This document shows, in pieces, positions 20,098 through 27,839 of a stretch of DNA of 36,333 nucleotides (position 1 is the stretch's first letter; each line of letters starts with the position of its first letter). The notes beneath the pieces were generated by a model. The model saw only the letters and a program-made list of their open reading frames with translations. It had not been told where the DNA came from and did no database searches. The DNA comes from Chitinophagales bacterium. Its GTDB lineage: Bacteria > Bacteroidota > Bacteroidia > Chitinophagales > JADJOU01. The DNA lies in assembly GCA_030832185.1 (NCBI GenBank), contig JAURJQ010000012.1, positions 1 to 36,333 on the forward strand, in the 5' to 3' direction. The position numbers and the translations under genes were made by a program.

Positions 20098-20619
20098 ATG
20101 AGGAAAATTATTGTTTTACTCTTTTTGGTTTTTATTATCAAACTTGATGCACAGTATAGTGTCAAGTCAACATTTCAGGCGACCTTAGGTGTAGGAGTGT
20201 CCAATTATGGAGCGCCCCAGTTTTTAGCTTTGGATTATGGATTATTTAGAGATATTTCTCTGGGTTTAGAATTTAACAATCGATATTCCAATGAGACCTT
20301 TCTGAAGTATAGAATATTAGGGGCTCATTTCAATGCGAACTATCATCTCAACCATCTCCTGAAAATTTATGATGAGCATTGGGATTTATACCTTGGTGGC
20401 CATTACAACTATTGGCTAGTGACTGAAAATGTCAAGAAAATAGAAGTTGATAGCGCCAATATGGGCTTTGGTGGTCAAATAGGAATGCGGTACTTCTTTA
20501 ATCGACATTTTGCAGTTAATACAGAACTAACTGCAGGCAAGGTGTCTACGGATCACTTTCTTCGCAATGAAAGTGCTATTGTGGGTAGTTTCAAGCTAGG
20601 ATTGACCTATAAGTTTTAA
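20098..20619 (+). CDS. Small outer-membrane beta-barrel protein, 173 aa
   Basis: A signal peptide (MRKIIVLLFLVFIIKLDAQ) precedes alternating hydrophobic strands and a C-terminal strand ending in YKF, as in 8-stranded barrels of the OmpA/OmpX/PorT-like type. No enzyme motif is seen. It follows the giant surface protein gene by 200 bp on the same strand, but the gap and lack of a PorP-like sequence give no firm link to its secretion. Function unknown. Confidence 0.75.
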   Translation: MRKIIVLLFLVFIIKLDAQYSVKSTFQATLGVGVSNYGAPQFLALDYGLFRDISLGLEFNNRYSNETFLKYRILGAHFNANYHLNHLLKIYDEHWDLYLGGHYNYWLVTENVKKIEVDSANMGFGGQIGMRYFFNRHFAVNTELTAGKVSTDHFLRNESAIVGSFKLGLTYKF

Positions 20620-20650
20620 AAATCCATTTAAAGATACTTTAGTTTAGAGC

Positions 20651-21038
20651 GTGAAATTTATGCTATTTCTAGTTTATTCGCTAATAAAAAAAGTCTTTGA
20701 TAAGTTAGTATGGCCGCCAAATTATGAACTAGTTTTTATGCCATGGGTTATACTCCTTCGGGAAATGAAACCAAAAAGATTATGCTACTAGAATGACGTT
20801 AAGCACGGATGATGAGGAAGATTTTTTATTATTGGGGTTATCCTTTGGAGGCATTCTGGCCCAGAAATTATCAAGAATCAAGAAGCCAAAAAATCAATTA
20901 TTGTTTAGTATAATAAAGTCAAATTTGGAGAGGTCTTTTATGGATATGGGAAATATTTGAAGCTATATAAATATTCCCATATTCATGCGAGGAGAGGAGT
21001 TCAATGCTGATATCTTATCATTTTCAAACCATAGTTAA
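20651..21038 (+). pseudogene. Decayed alpha/beta hydrolase
   Basis: No open frame spans the region, but pieces in all three frames join into one alpha/beta hydrolase. They are a start near GTG 20651 with YAIS, then VFDKLVWPPNYELVFMPWV, PSGNETK, DYATRMTLSTDDEEDFLLL followed by GLSFGGILAQKLSRIKK (the nucleophile elbow G-L-S-F-G), then SIIV and YSHIHARRG, which resembles the family IHG-x-xD block. At least four frameshifts and several stops interrupt it, and the C-terminal half is mostly gone. This accounts for the 440-bp gap before dapD. Confidence 0.75.
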
Positions 21039-21062
21039 TAAAATCCCCCTTATTTTTACCTC

Positions 21063-21872
21063 ATGCAAGAATATATAGACCAAATAGAAGTCATCTGGGA
21101 AAATCGTTCCTTATTAGATAATAATAAGCAACTTATTTTTGATGTCATAGAAAAAATTGATACAGGACAGCTGCGTGTAGCAGAAAAAATTAATGGACTG
21201 TGGGTGGTCAATGACTGGGTGAAAAAAGCGATATTGCTCTATTTTCCTAGCAGAGATATGGAGACTTTTGAAGTGGGGCCTATGGAGTTTTACGACAAGA
21301 TACCACTGAAAAAAAATTATGCCGAACGTGGGGTACGTGTAGTGCCGCATGCTATAGCTCGCCATGGTAGCTTTATCCAGAAGGGAGTCGTATTGATGCC
21401 TTCATATGTGAATATAGGGGCCTATGTAGATGAGGGCACTATGGTAGATACATGGGCCACGGTTGGTTCATGCGCGCAGATAGGCAAGCATGTGCATCTG
21501 AGCGGAGGTGTAGGTATAGGAGGCGTTCTAGAGCCACCTCAGGCTGCACCAGTTATTATCGAAGATGGAGCATTCCTAGGAAGCAGATGCATCGTAGTAG
21601 AAGGAGTGAGAGTAGAAGAAGAAGCTGTCTTAGGCGCCAATGTCGTTCTCACGGCTAGCACTAAAATCATAGATGTATCAGGGGCAGAACCGATAGAATA
21701 TAAAGGAGTAGTGCCCGCAAGAAGTGTCGTAATTCCTGGCACGCTTCCTAAGCAATTTAATGCTGGAGTTTATCATGTACCTTGTGCTTTAATCATTGGA
21801 AAACGAACAACTTCTACGGATAAAAAAACTTCACTTAATCAAGCATTGCGTGAATTTGACGTGGCGGTTTAG
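21063..21872 (+). CDS. dapD: Tetrahydrodipicolinate N-succinyltransferase (dapD)
   Basis: Transfers succinyl from succinyl-CoA to tetrahydrodipicolinate in lysine and meso-diaminopimelate synthesis, feeding peptidoglycan. The N-terminal helical domain (WVVNDWVKKAILLYF) and the left-handed beta-helix of hexapeptide repeats (GVVLMPSYVNIGAYVDEGTM, then GGVGIGGVLEPPQAAPVIIE) are unmistakable. Length, 269 aa, is normal. It stands alone between a decayed gene and yaaA, so the other lysine genes are elsewhere. Confidence 0.96.
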   Translation: MQEYIDQIEVIWENRSLLDNNKQLIFDVIEKIDTGQLRVAEKINGLWVVNDWVKKAILLYFPSRDMETFEVGPMEFYDKIPLKKNYAERGVRVVPHAIARHGSFIQKGVVLMPSYVNIGAYVDEGTMVDTWATVGSCAQIGKHVHLSGGVGIGGVLEPPQAAPVIIEDGAFLGSRCIVVEGVRVEEEAVLGANVVLTASTKIIDVSGAEPIEYKGVVPARSVVIPGTLPKQFNAGVYHVPCALIIGKRTTSTDKKTSLNQALREFDVAV

Positions 21873-21973
21873 TAGAATGAATAAATTGATAATTAGAAAG
21901 AAAAAAGTGCTTATTTTAGTTTAATTATTGTGTAAAATTTTATAACTATTTATTTAAAACGTATAACTAAATA

Positions 21974-22756
21974 ATGCTACTCGTATTATCCCCAGCCAAA
22001 TCTCTAGAATTAAAAAAGTCTATAAATTGTGCTTTAGCTCGTCAGCCAATTTTAGACGGAGATAAAAAACCAATAGTTAGTCAACTGAAAAAATGGAAGG
22101 CAAATCAGATAGCTGAAGTGTTGGGGCTAAGCGATAAACTGGCAGAGCTCAATTATCAGCGTTATCAAGCCCTAGGGACTAAGGAAAGTTTGGCTAATAC
22201 CAGACAGGCTATTTTCACATTTGATGGGGAGGTTTACACTGGATTTGATGCATACAGTCTTGCTAAGAAGCAATTTGAACATACTGAAAAAACAGTTCGT
22301 ATTCTCTCTGGTCTCTATGGCGTATTGAATCCTTTTGATCTCATAGAGCCCTATCGGCTCGAGATGGGCACTAAGATCAGTATTGGAAAGCATAAAAATC
22401 TCTATTCCTATTGGTCAGAGAAAGTGACTAAATCTATCAATATGGATTTAAATGATTCTTCTCACCTACTTAATTTGGCATCACAGGAGTATTTCAAAGT
22501 GATTAACCTCAAGGAAATCATAAAGCCTATTCTACAGTTTGACTTTTTAGAGGAGGACAGAAAAGAATTGAAAAATATATCATTTTTCTCTAAAAAGGCT
22601 AGAGGCCTTATGGCGCGATATATTATAGACCATAAGGTAAAAAAGATTGAGGACATCAAAGACTTTGACTACGAAAGATATAGCTTTCATGAGAAGTCTA
22701 GCAGCGAGAATAAGTTAGTATTTACCCGAAAGTATCAACCAATCGGAAAAAAATAG
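21974..22756 (+). CDS. yaaA: YaaA family protein (UPF0246), peroxide stress
   Basis: The 260-residue protein shows the YaaA pattern: start MLLVLSPAKSLE, then RQAIFTFDGEVYTGFDAYSL, LSGLYGVLNPFDLIEPYRLEMG, and FFSKKARGLMARYIID near the C-terminus. In E. coli YaaA lowers intracellular iron during hydrogen peroxide stress and binds DNA; the family is otherwise poorly characterised. It is 100 bp downstream of dapD. No regulatory site was recognised. Confidence 0.92.
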   Translation: MLLVLSPAKSLELKKSINCALARQPILDGDKKPIVSQLKKWKANQIAEVLGLSDKLAELNYQRYQALGTKESLANTRQAIFTFDGEVYTGFDAYSLAKKQFEHTEKTVRILSGLYGVLNPFDLIEPYRLEMGTKISIGKHKNLYSYWSEKVTKSINMDLNDSSHLLNLASQEYFKVINLKEIIKPILQFDFLEEDRKELKNISFFSKKARGLMARYIIDHKVKKIEDIKDFDYERYSFHEKSSSENKLVFTRKYQPIGKK

Positions 22757-22788
22757 AAAAATTAGTTCTCTAAAAAAAATAGTATTCT

Positions 22789-22796
22789 TATTTTTG
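22789..22796 (+). promoter_or_regulatory. Candidate -7 promoter element of the RNase/inhibitor pair
   Basis: TATTTTTG matches TAnnTTTG and ends 16 bp before the RNase start, so the leader would be very short. A TTG at -33 is not evident. Confidence 0.4.
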
Positions 22797-22812
22797 TTAA
22801 AATAAATTTTAC

Positions 22813-23271
22813 ATGCAAATAGCAAGTAGGAAGTTTTGGGTTTCTCTTCTTGCCTCATTTCTTATAGGTTGGGCACTTAGCTATGTCACGCATACTAGAT
22901 TTATCCAGATAGACGATAGGCTACTATTAGAGCCTAGCTTGAGTGCATCTGCTCAAAAAGTTACTGGAGAGGAGCTCAATGCCCCGAAAACAGCTATTGA
23001 TGTCCCTCCTAATGTTCTAGAGACTTTAGAATATATTTTTGAACACAATCAAGCACCCGATGGCTATGTGGGGGGCAAAATATTTAGAAATAGAGAAGGC
23101 CTTCTTCCTTATGCAAACACTAATGGTGAAAAATATCAATACCGAGAATGGGATGTTCACCCTAGAGAATCTGGAAAAAATAGGGGAGCAGAGAGGTTAG
23201 TGACATCTAATAAGAACGATGCCTACTTTACTTCAGATCATTATAAATCCTTCATTAAATTAAATAAATAA
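22813..23271 (+). CDS. Barnase-like guanyl-specific ribonuclease, exported or membrane-anchored
   Basis: Residues 8-25 are hydrophobic (signal peptide or anchor). The C-terminal ~75 residues form a microbial RNase (barnase/RNase Sa) domain: GGKIFRNREGLLP, then YREWDV with the general base Glu112, RGAERLV with Arg128, and SDHYKSF with His143. These correspond to Glu73, Arg87 and His102 of barnase. The enzyme would cleave single-stranded RNA after guanine. The linker (about 40-80) is of low complexity. A barstar-like gene starts 14 bp downstream, so this is a toxin-immunity pair. Targets may be competitor RNA or environmental RNA used as food. Confidence 0.85.
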   Translation: MQIASRKFWVSLLASFLIGWALSYVTHTRFIQIDDRLLLEPSLSASAQKVTGEELNAPKTAIDVPPNVLETLEYIFEHNQAPDGYVGGKIFRNREGLLPYANTNGEKYQYREWDVHPRESGKNRGAERLVTSNKNDAYFTSDHYKSFIKLNK

Positions 23272-23285
23272 CAATTTACCATACG

Positions 23286-23726
23286 ATGAATCAAGATATA
23301 CTTTTCTTCATTTATGCTGATGAAAAAAATCTTCCTTCTGTCTCTTCTTCGTCTCTGCACTTAGAGCTAGATAGCAGCCTCTTCCCCACCCTGAATAAGC
23401 TCTATATCAAACTCAATAAAGAATTACTCTTTGGAGGAGATTTCGGGAACAATCTCGATGCTCTTTTCGATTCTATGACAGACCTCAGTTGGCTCAAGGA
23501 GAAGAAATTTAGGCTCATATTTAAAAACTCAGAGCAGTTGTTAAAGGATGAAGACGAAGACACAATTTTTGACTTTCTGAATACCTTAAATGACATTGGT
23601 ATTTCTATCAATGATGAACCTATGTTTTCTGAACAAACTAGAACTATGAAGTTTTATTTTGATTCTAATTCTCGAATAGAGCAGCTCTTAGATGACTCCT
23701 ATTTAATTTGGGAAATTTGCCAATAG
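23286..23726 (+). CDS. Barstar-like RNase inhibitor
   Basis: The middle of this 146-residue cytoplasmic protein matches barstar: LYIKLNKELLFGGDFGNNLDALFDSMTDLSWL, with Asp58 and Asp62 at the positions of barstar Asp35 and Asp39, which plug the barnase active site. The rest is longer than classical barstar (89 aa) and extends past the core with an acidic stretch (DEDEDTIFDFLN). It lies 14 bp after the RNase gene on the same strand, the expected order for enzyme plus immunity. It should protect the cytoplasm from the RNase before export. Confidence 0.85.
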   Translation: MNQDILFFIYADEKNLPSVSSSSLHLELDSSLFPTLNKLYIKLNKELLFGGDFGNNLDALFDSMTDLSWLKEKKFRLIFKNSEQLLKDEDEDTIFDFLNTLNDIGISINDEPMFSEQTRTMKFYFDSNSRIEQLLDDSYLIWEICQ

Positions 23727-23784
23727 TTTCTTGCATTGCACAAATAATAAATTGCCAATCCACTGATTAATATGAACCTTCGAT

Positions 23785-24363
23785 ATGGATAATTTAATTT
23801 CTTTTTTTAACAATTACCTTCCGTTAAATGATGCTGAGAAGAATGCATTATCTAAGATTGTCGTAAGTAGATCAATTAAAAAAAATCATTATATTTTACA
23901 AAAACACGATATCTGCAATCATTATACATTTATCTTAGAGGGTATTACGAGATCATATGCTATTCATTTAAATGGAACAGAAAACAATTTAAAATTTGCT
24001 ACAGAGAATCAGCTGATAGTTGACTTAGATAGTTTTCATTCTGCCAAACCAAGTGCAATATATATAGAGTCTATGGAGCCATCTAAAATACTCCAAATCG
24101 AAAAGTCGAATCTTCTAGAGCTATTTACTAAGTTTCCAAAATTCGACAGAATTTTCAGAGTAATCATTGAAAATGAATACATACAGCTTGAGAAGAGAAT
24201 TATACAGAATATAAGTATAAAAGCTGAAGATCGGTATCAGGAGTTTTTAATTGAGTTTCCAAAGTTAGCCAGTCGAATCCCAAATACGCATATCGCGTCC
24301 TATCTGGGAATAACCCCTGAATTTTTAAGCAAAATCAGGAAGAATATTTCTACAAAGTGCTAG
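23785..24363 (+). CDS. Crp/Fnr family transcriptional regulator
   Basis: The protein (192 aa) has a cyclic-nucleotide-binding-like beta roll (about 20-115; HDICNHYTFILEGITRSYAI) and a C-terminal winged helix (about 155-190; IASYLGITPEFLSKIRKNIS). Effector-binding residues typical of cAMP sites are not evident, as in most Bacteroidota members of this type. It is 58 bp after the barstar gene and 273 bp before proteorhodopsin; a link to either is only positional. Confidence 0.85.
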   Translation: MDNLISFFNNYLPLNDAEKNALSKIVVSRSIKKNHYILQKHDICNHYTFILEGITRSYAIHLNGTENNLKFATENQLIVDLDSFHSAKPSAIYIESMEPSKILQIEKSNLLELFTKFPKFDRIFRVIIENEYIQLEKRIIQNISIKAEDRYQEFLIEFPKLASRIPNTHIASYLGITPEFLSKIRKNISTKC

Positions 24364-24385
24364 TATTATTAACTTAGTTTAATAT

Positions 24386-24430
24386 AATTTATTAATATAT
24401 ATTTAGTTAATTTATTAATATATATTATAA
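24386..24430. repeat. AT-rich direct repeat upstream of proteorhodopsin
   Basis: TTTATTAATATATATT at 24388-24403 recurs at 24411-24426, a 23-bp period. This part of the 273-bp gap before proteorhodopsin is almost pure A/T. It could be a regulator site, or low-complexity DNA downstream of the Crp/Fnr gene. No good TAnnTTTG/TTG pair was found nearer the proteorhodopsin start. Confidence 0.4.
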
Positions 24431-24636
24431 AATATATGGGTCTTAAACCATAGCTTTGCATATAAATATTTTACTTAAAAGTTTATCAAGTGCACTGATA
24501 CATTTTCAAAGTAAAGTTTTTTTTCTAAGTTTAATATGTTTTGAGTATAAGTGAAACTAATAAATTTAAGAACTTAATTAAAAGAACAAGGCGTAATCCG
24601 AAAAGCCACTAGAGTAGGAAAAAAATAAATAAAAAA

Positions 24637-25353
24637 ATGGAACATTTAAAAATTGCAAGCGATAACTATGTCGCCTTTACCTTTTTCATCGGAACAATGG
24701 CTATGATGGCCGCATCAGTTTTTTTCTTCTTTGAAGTAAACAGTACCTCCGAAAAGTGGCGTACATCCGTCCTAGTTTCAGGTCTCATTACATTTATTGC
24801 AGCTGTGCATTATTATTATATGCGTGGGTACAATCTAGAGACTGGCGATTCTCCTACATTCTTTAGATACGTAGATTGGACATTAACTGTGCCATTGATG
24901 TGTGTCGAGTTTTATTTAATCACAAAAAAAGCAGGAGCGAAGTTAAGTCTTTTATGGAAGTTAATTCTTGCATCTATTGTAATGTTAGTGACCGGATATT
25001 TAGGTGAGACTGTTTACAGAGGTAGTAGTGTATTCTGGGGTGTTGTTTCAGGAGCTGCATATTTCTATATTGTATATCTTGTTTGGTTTGGAGAGGTGTC
25101 TAAATTGGCGCAGAGTGCGGGTCCTAATGTAGCTAAGGCGACTAGAGTTCTTGCATGGTTCGTATTAGTAGGCTGGGCTATATATCCACTAGGTTATATC
25201 CTAGGAACTCCTGGAGGACTTTTTGGTATTCAACTTGTAGCTGATCCAGCTGCAGCAGTTAAATCCATGGATATTGTATACAACATAGCTGATGCCATAA
25301 ACAAAATAGGATTTGGTCTAGTTATTTATGTCCTAAGTAGGAGTGAAGATTAA
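24637..25353 (+). CDS. Proteorhodopsin, green-tuned light-driven proton pump
   Basis: This 238-residue seven-helix protein carries the proton-pump triad in helix C, RYVDWTLTVPLMCVEFYL: Asp80 (acceptor), Thr84 and Glu91 (donor), equivalent to Asp97, Thr101 and Glu108 of SAR86 proteorhodopsin. His58 (AAVHYYYMR) would pair with Asp80, and Lys223 in INKIGFGLV binds retinal. Met88 is at the spectral-tuning site (105), where Met or Leu gives green absorption and Gln blue. It acts in the inner membrane, pumping protons out in light. A strong terminator follows, so it may be transcribed alone. Confidence 0.97.
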   Translation: MEHLKIASDNYVAFTFFIGTMAMMAASVFFFFEVNSTSEKWRTSVLVSGLITFIAAVHYYYMRGYNLETGDSPTFFRYVDWTLTVPLMCVEFYLITKKAGAKLSLLWKLILASIVMLVTGYLGETVYRGSSVFWGVVSGAAYFYIVYLVWFGEVSKLAQSAGPNVAKATRVLAWFVLVGWAIYPLGYILGTPGGLFGIQLVADPAAAVKSMDIVYNIADAINKIGFGLVIYVLSRSED

Positions 25354-25374
25354 TAATTTTTAAATTCTTTTAAG

Positions 25375-25411
25375 AAAGGGATTCTGTTTAAAAAATAGAA
25401 TCCCTTTTTTT
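25375..25411 (+). terminator. Rho-independent terminator after proteorhodopsin
   Basis: AAAGGGATTCT (25375-25385) pairs perfectly with AGAATCCCTTT (25397-25407) around an 11-nt AT-rich loop, followed by T residues. It lies between proteorhodopsin and blh, so blh is either read through at a lower level or has its own promoter. Confidence 0.9.
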
Positions 25412-25436
25412 ATAACCCTTATACATATGACGTAAA

Positions 25437-26357
25437 ATGAAACACGAGTCAATAAAAGAAAATAAAATATTTGGAGAGGGAAAAGATTCAAGTCTGAAAG
25501 CCCCTATCATTCTTCTAATTGTGACTATAGGGCTATGCTCTTTTCAGTTGGCGTATTCATCCTTTTATTCTTATTTAGAATACAGTATTTTCTTTCTAGC
25601 ATTTTTTTGTATTGGAATTCCTCATGGAGCAGTTGATCATTTATTGGAAACAGGAAAATTAAATACTGGACTAAGTTACAATTATATACTGAGCTATCTA
25701 GCTGTAGTTTTTTTATTTTTCATTTTATGGCAGTTTTTTCCTAATGTTTCGCTTATTATATTTCTTATTTTTTCTACTATACATTTTGGGCAAACTGATA
25801 TGAAAGAATGGTTCCCAAACCTAACAGGGCAGTATAAAAATTTGTTCTGGGGTAGTCTAGTCTTAGGAATAATATTATTTGGGCACTTAAGCGAGGTCAA
25901 TGTAATTCTGGAAAATATGCAAGTATTTAGGATTCCTTTAATTACGAATGAGGGAGTGTATTTTGCCTTAAGTTGTGGCATATTAGCTTCTATTTGGGCA
26001 GCTTATAATCGAAGTCAACCAATGGCAATCAGTACTATGGTTCTTATTTTAAGTATTTATCTTCCTTTGCTATCTTCCTTTGGATTATATTTTTTAGGGC
26101 AGCATAGTGTTAATGCTTGGTCTCATTTAAGGCAAGTGATTCATAGCGAAAATTTAGCTTTATTTTTAAAAGCATTACCAATGACTATAGGTGCACTTGT
26201 TCTGTTTTTAATTCTATTAGTTTTAATGAGAATAAACGTAGTGGATATTTCTAGTACAGGATGGGTTACAACGTTTTTTGTATTTGTCTCATGTATTAGT
26301 CTGCCCCATGCTTTGGCTATGAATGGATTCTATAGAAAACATTTCAAGGATAATTAA
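25437..26357 (+). CDS. blh: Brp/Blh-type beta-carotene 15,15'-dioxygenase
   Basis: The integral membrane protein (306 aa) cleaves beta-carotene to two retinals, the chromophore of the neighbouring proteorhodopsin. Conserved histidine blocks are seen: IPHGAVDH (His63, His68), IHFGQTD (His116), GQHSVNAW (His223) and LPHALAM (His291), which supply the iron ligands in the family. From memory of studies on a marine Blh, a second histidine lies four residues after the His223 equivalent; here that position is Ala227, with His230 three residues later. Carotenoid synthesis genes are not in the window. Confidence 0.92.
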   Translation: MKHESIKENKIFGEGKDSSLKAPIILLIVTIGLCSFQLAYSSFYSYLEYSIFFLAFFCIGIPHGAVDHLLETGKLNTGLSYNYILSYLAVVFLFFILWQFFPNVSLIIFLIFSTIHFGQTDMKEWFPNLTGQYKNLFWGSLVLGIILFGHLSEVNVILENMQVFRIPLITNEGVYFALSCGILASIWAAYNRSQPMAISTMVLILSIYLPLLSSFGLYFLGQHSVNAWSHLRQVIHSENLALFLKALPMTIGALVLFLILLVLMRINVVDISSTGWVTTFFVFVSCISLPHALAMNGFYRKHFKDN

Positions 26358-26422
26358 TATTCTGGTAGTCAATGAAATTCTTAGCATTACTAGCTCTTTT
26401 TCTAGAATCTTTTCTGGATTAA

Positions 26423-26704
26423 TTAATTACCAGTAAATTTTTTAAATACTTTTTTTAAATAATTCTTGAAAAAACTAAACTGCCCTGTCAATATGCTAAT
26501 AGTGATTACACAGAAAGGCCATAATAAGGTCATCGCGAGGATATAACCTATCCAATAAATTAGATTTCCCCTTTCAAGTCCAACTAACAATAGAAATTTT
26601 CTCCCTAAAAATCCGCATAAACTGCCTCCTATGGCAAAAGTGCACAGGATTAATAAGAGGTTCAAATTATTGACACCCCATTTGGTTTTGAGTTTATCTA
26701 GCAT
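26423..26704 (-). CDS. Small membrane protein, DUF6787-like
   Basis: This 93-residue protein has two or three hydrophobic stretches (about residues 14-35 and 48-73) and a basic C-terminus (YLKKVFKKFTGN). The start MLDKLKTKWGV and the block LLILCTFAIGGSLCGFLGRK, with GQFSFFKNY near the end, resemble the Bacteroidota family annotated DUF6787; I place it there from memory. Its ATG overlaps the flavin reductase stop by 1 bp (TAATG), so translational coupling is likely. Function unknown. Confidence 0.7.
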   Translation of the reverse strand: MLDKLKTKWGVNNLNLLLILCTFAIGGSLCGFLGRKFLLLVGLERGNLIYWIGYILAMTLLWPFCVITISILTGQFSFFKNYLKKVFKKFTGN

Positions 26705-27591
26705 TAGGAATAGGAATAAAGTGTAATTAGAGCCAGTCGTATATTATTATTGCCAAGCATTTCGCTAGCGGCTTTGTGGAACTGATTCTTGCGCTCTTCG
26801 CCTTCAAAATTCATTAAGTATTTAAATGATTCCGTAGCCTTAAAATCAGCTATTTCTTCCGTGGTTGGCAAAGTTTGGTTGAGAGCCAATTGACCTAGGT
26901 TATTTCCAGTCAATACTCTACTATTTCGAATTTCTTCTGAAAGTGCATCCACTCCTATACCTATCTTTGCTTGAGGTTGCGCGATGGAATACATACGCTC
27001 AGGGTCATTATTGACATAGTAACCTAGTCCGCATCTTCCCGCTTGATGAATGAGTAGAGGATCTATTTTGCCGTCCTTCATCACGCGTTCATCAACGTGT
27101 ATTTTCTTGACTTCACAGAGAAATAAATTTCCTGATCCACCTTGATCGCCGAGTTCGATTACTTGGGTCACCTTACATTCAAAGTGCACGGGACTCTCCG
27201 CTACGCGCGGAGCTTTGACTATATTTGAAGGAATAGGCGTTAACCCCGCTTTGACAAATTCATTCACTCCTCTGGGAAATTCAGTACTAGCAAAGGATAT
27301 CTGATGCACCATGGCGTATTCTACTATGCTGATGCAGCATTCCATAGTCTCTTTGATATTCTTATAGGTATCTTTCGTTTCCCCTGTTCGTCCGCTGCGG
27401 CTAGCAGAAAAAACTAAAACAGGAGGATTCGTAGAGAAGGCATTGAAATTAGAGAAAGGAGCTAAATTGACATTTCCATCTTTATCGACAGTACTTACAA
27501 GTGCTATCGGTCTAGGGGCAACAGATGTCAATAAAAACCCATGTGTTTCTTGGAGGGTAAGATTTTTAGTGTCGAAGGATTGGAAGGGCAT
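26704..27591 (-). CDS. Flavin reductase family protein (FMN-binding split barrel)
   Basis: The N-terminal ~190 residues match the flavin reductase-like domain: GFLLTSVAPRPIALVSTVD, LAPFSNFNAFSTNPPVLVF and, further on, HFECKVTQVIELGD. The family binds FMN and includes reductases partnered with monooxygenases; what this one reduces is not evident. A C-terminal extension (about 190-295) is typical of the long Bacteroidota form. The gene is followed, with overlapping stop and start, by the DUF6787-like gene. Confidence 0.88.
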   Translation of the reverse strand: MPFQSFDTKNLTLQETHGFLLTSVAPRPIALVSTVDKDGNVNLAPFSNFNAFSTNPPVLVFSASRSGRTGETKDTYKNIKETMECCISIVEYAMVHQISFASTEFPRGVNEFVKAGLTPIPSNIVKAPRVAESPVHFECKVTQVIELGDQGGSGNLFLCEVKKIHVDERVMKDGKIDPLLIHQAGRCGLGYYVNNDPERMYSIAQPQAKIGIGVDALSEEIRNSRVLTGNNLGQLALNQTLPTTEEIADFKATESFKYLMNFEGEERKNQFHKAASEMLGNNNIRLALITLYSYS

Positions 27592-27614
27592 AATATCTTA
27601 ATAAATATGGGCTA

Positions 27615-27622
27615 CAAAAATA
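27615..27622 (-). promoter_or_regulatory. Candidate -7 promoter element, flavin reductase
   Basis: Read on the minus strand this is TATTTTTG, fitting TAnnTTTG, 23 bp before the ATG. No convincing -33 TTG. The rest of the 248-bp gap to glnS (27592-27839) shows no gene. Confidence 0.3.
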
Positions 27623-27839
27623 GGAATCAATGGCAAAACTTCTTGATTTTATAATTCTATCCTTTTAGCTCAAAAATACTACAATAAGTTTGGAATTATG
27701 GAACAACAAAACTTATTCGCATTATTAATATCCTGCCTTCTTATTAAGGACAAAGCTAAAAAATATACGTTAAAAGATAAATACTCTCTTTTATAGGTTG
27801 TCCTGCAATGATTCATAAATTATTTTAAAAGCCGTAAAC

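Noticed and set aside
24451-24458. TAGCTTTG as proteorhodopsin promoter
   Set aside because: It matches TAnnTTTG but lies about 180 bp from the start codon and has no TTG at the -33 position, so I do not call it.
24540-24636. Possible riboswitch in the proteorhodopsin leader
   Set aside because: Only a weak GGC/GCC pairing is visible and no known riboswitch core was recognised.
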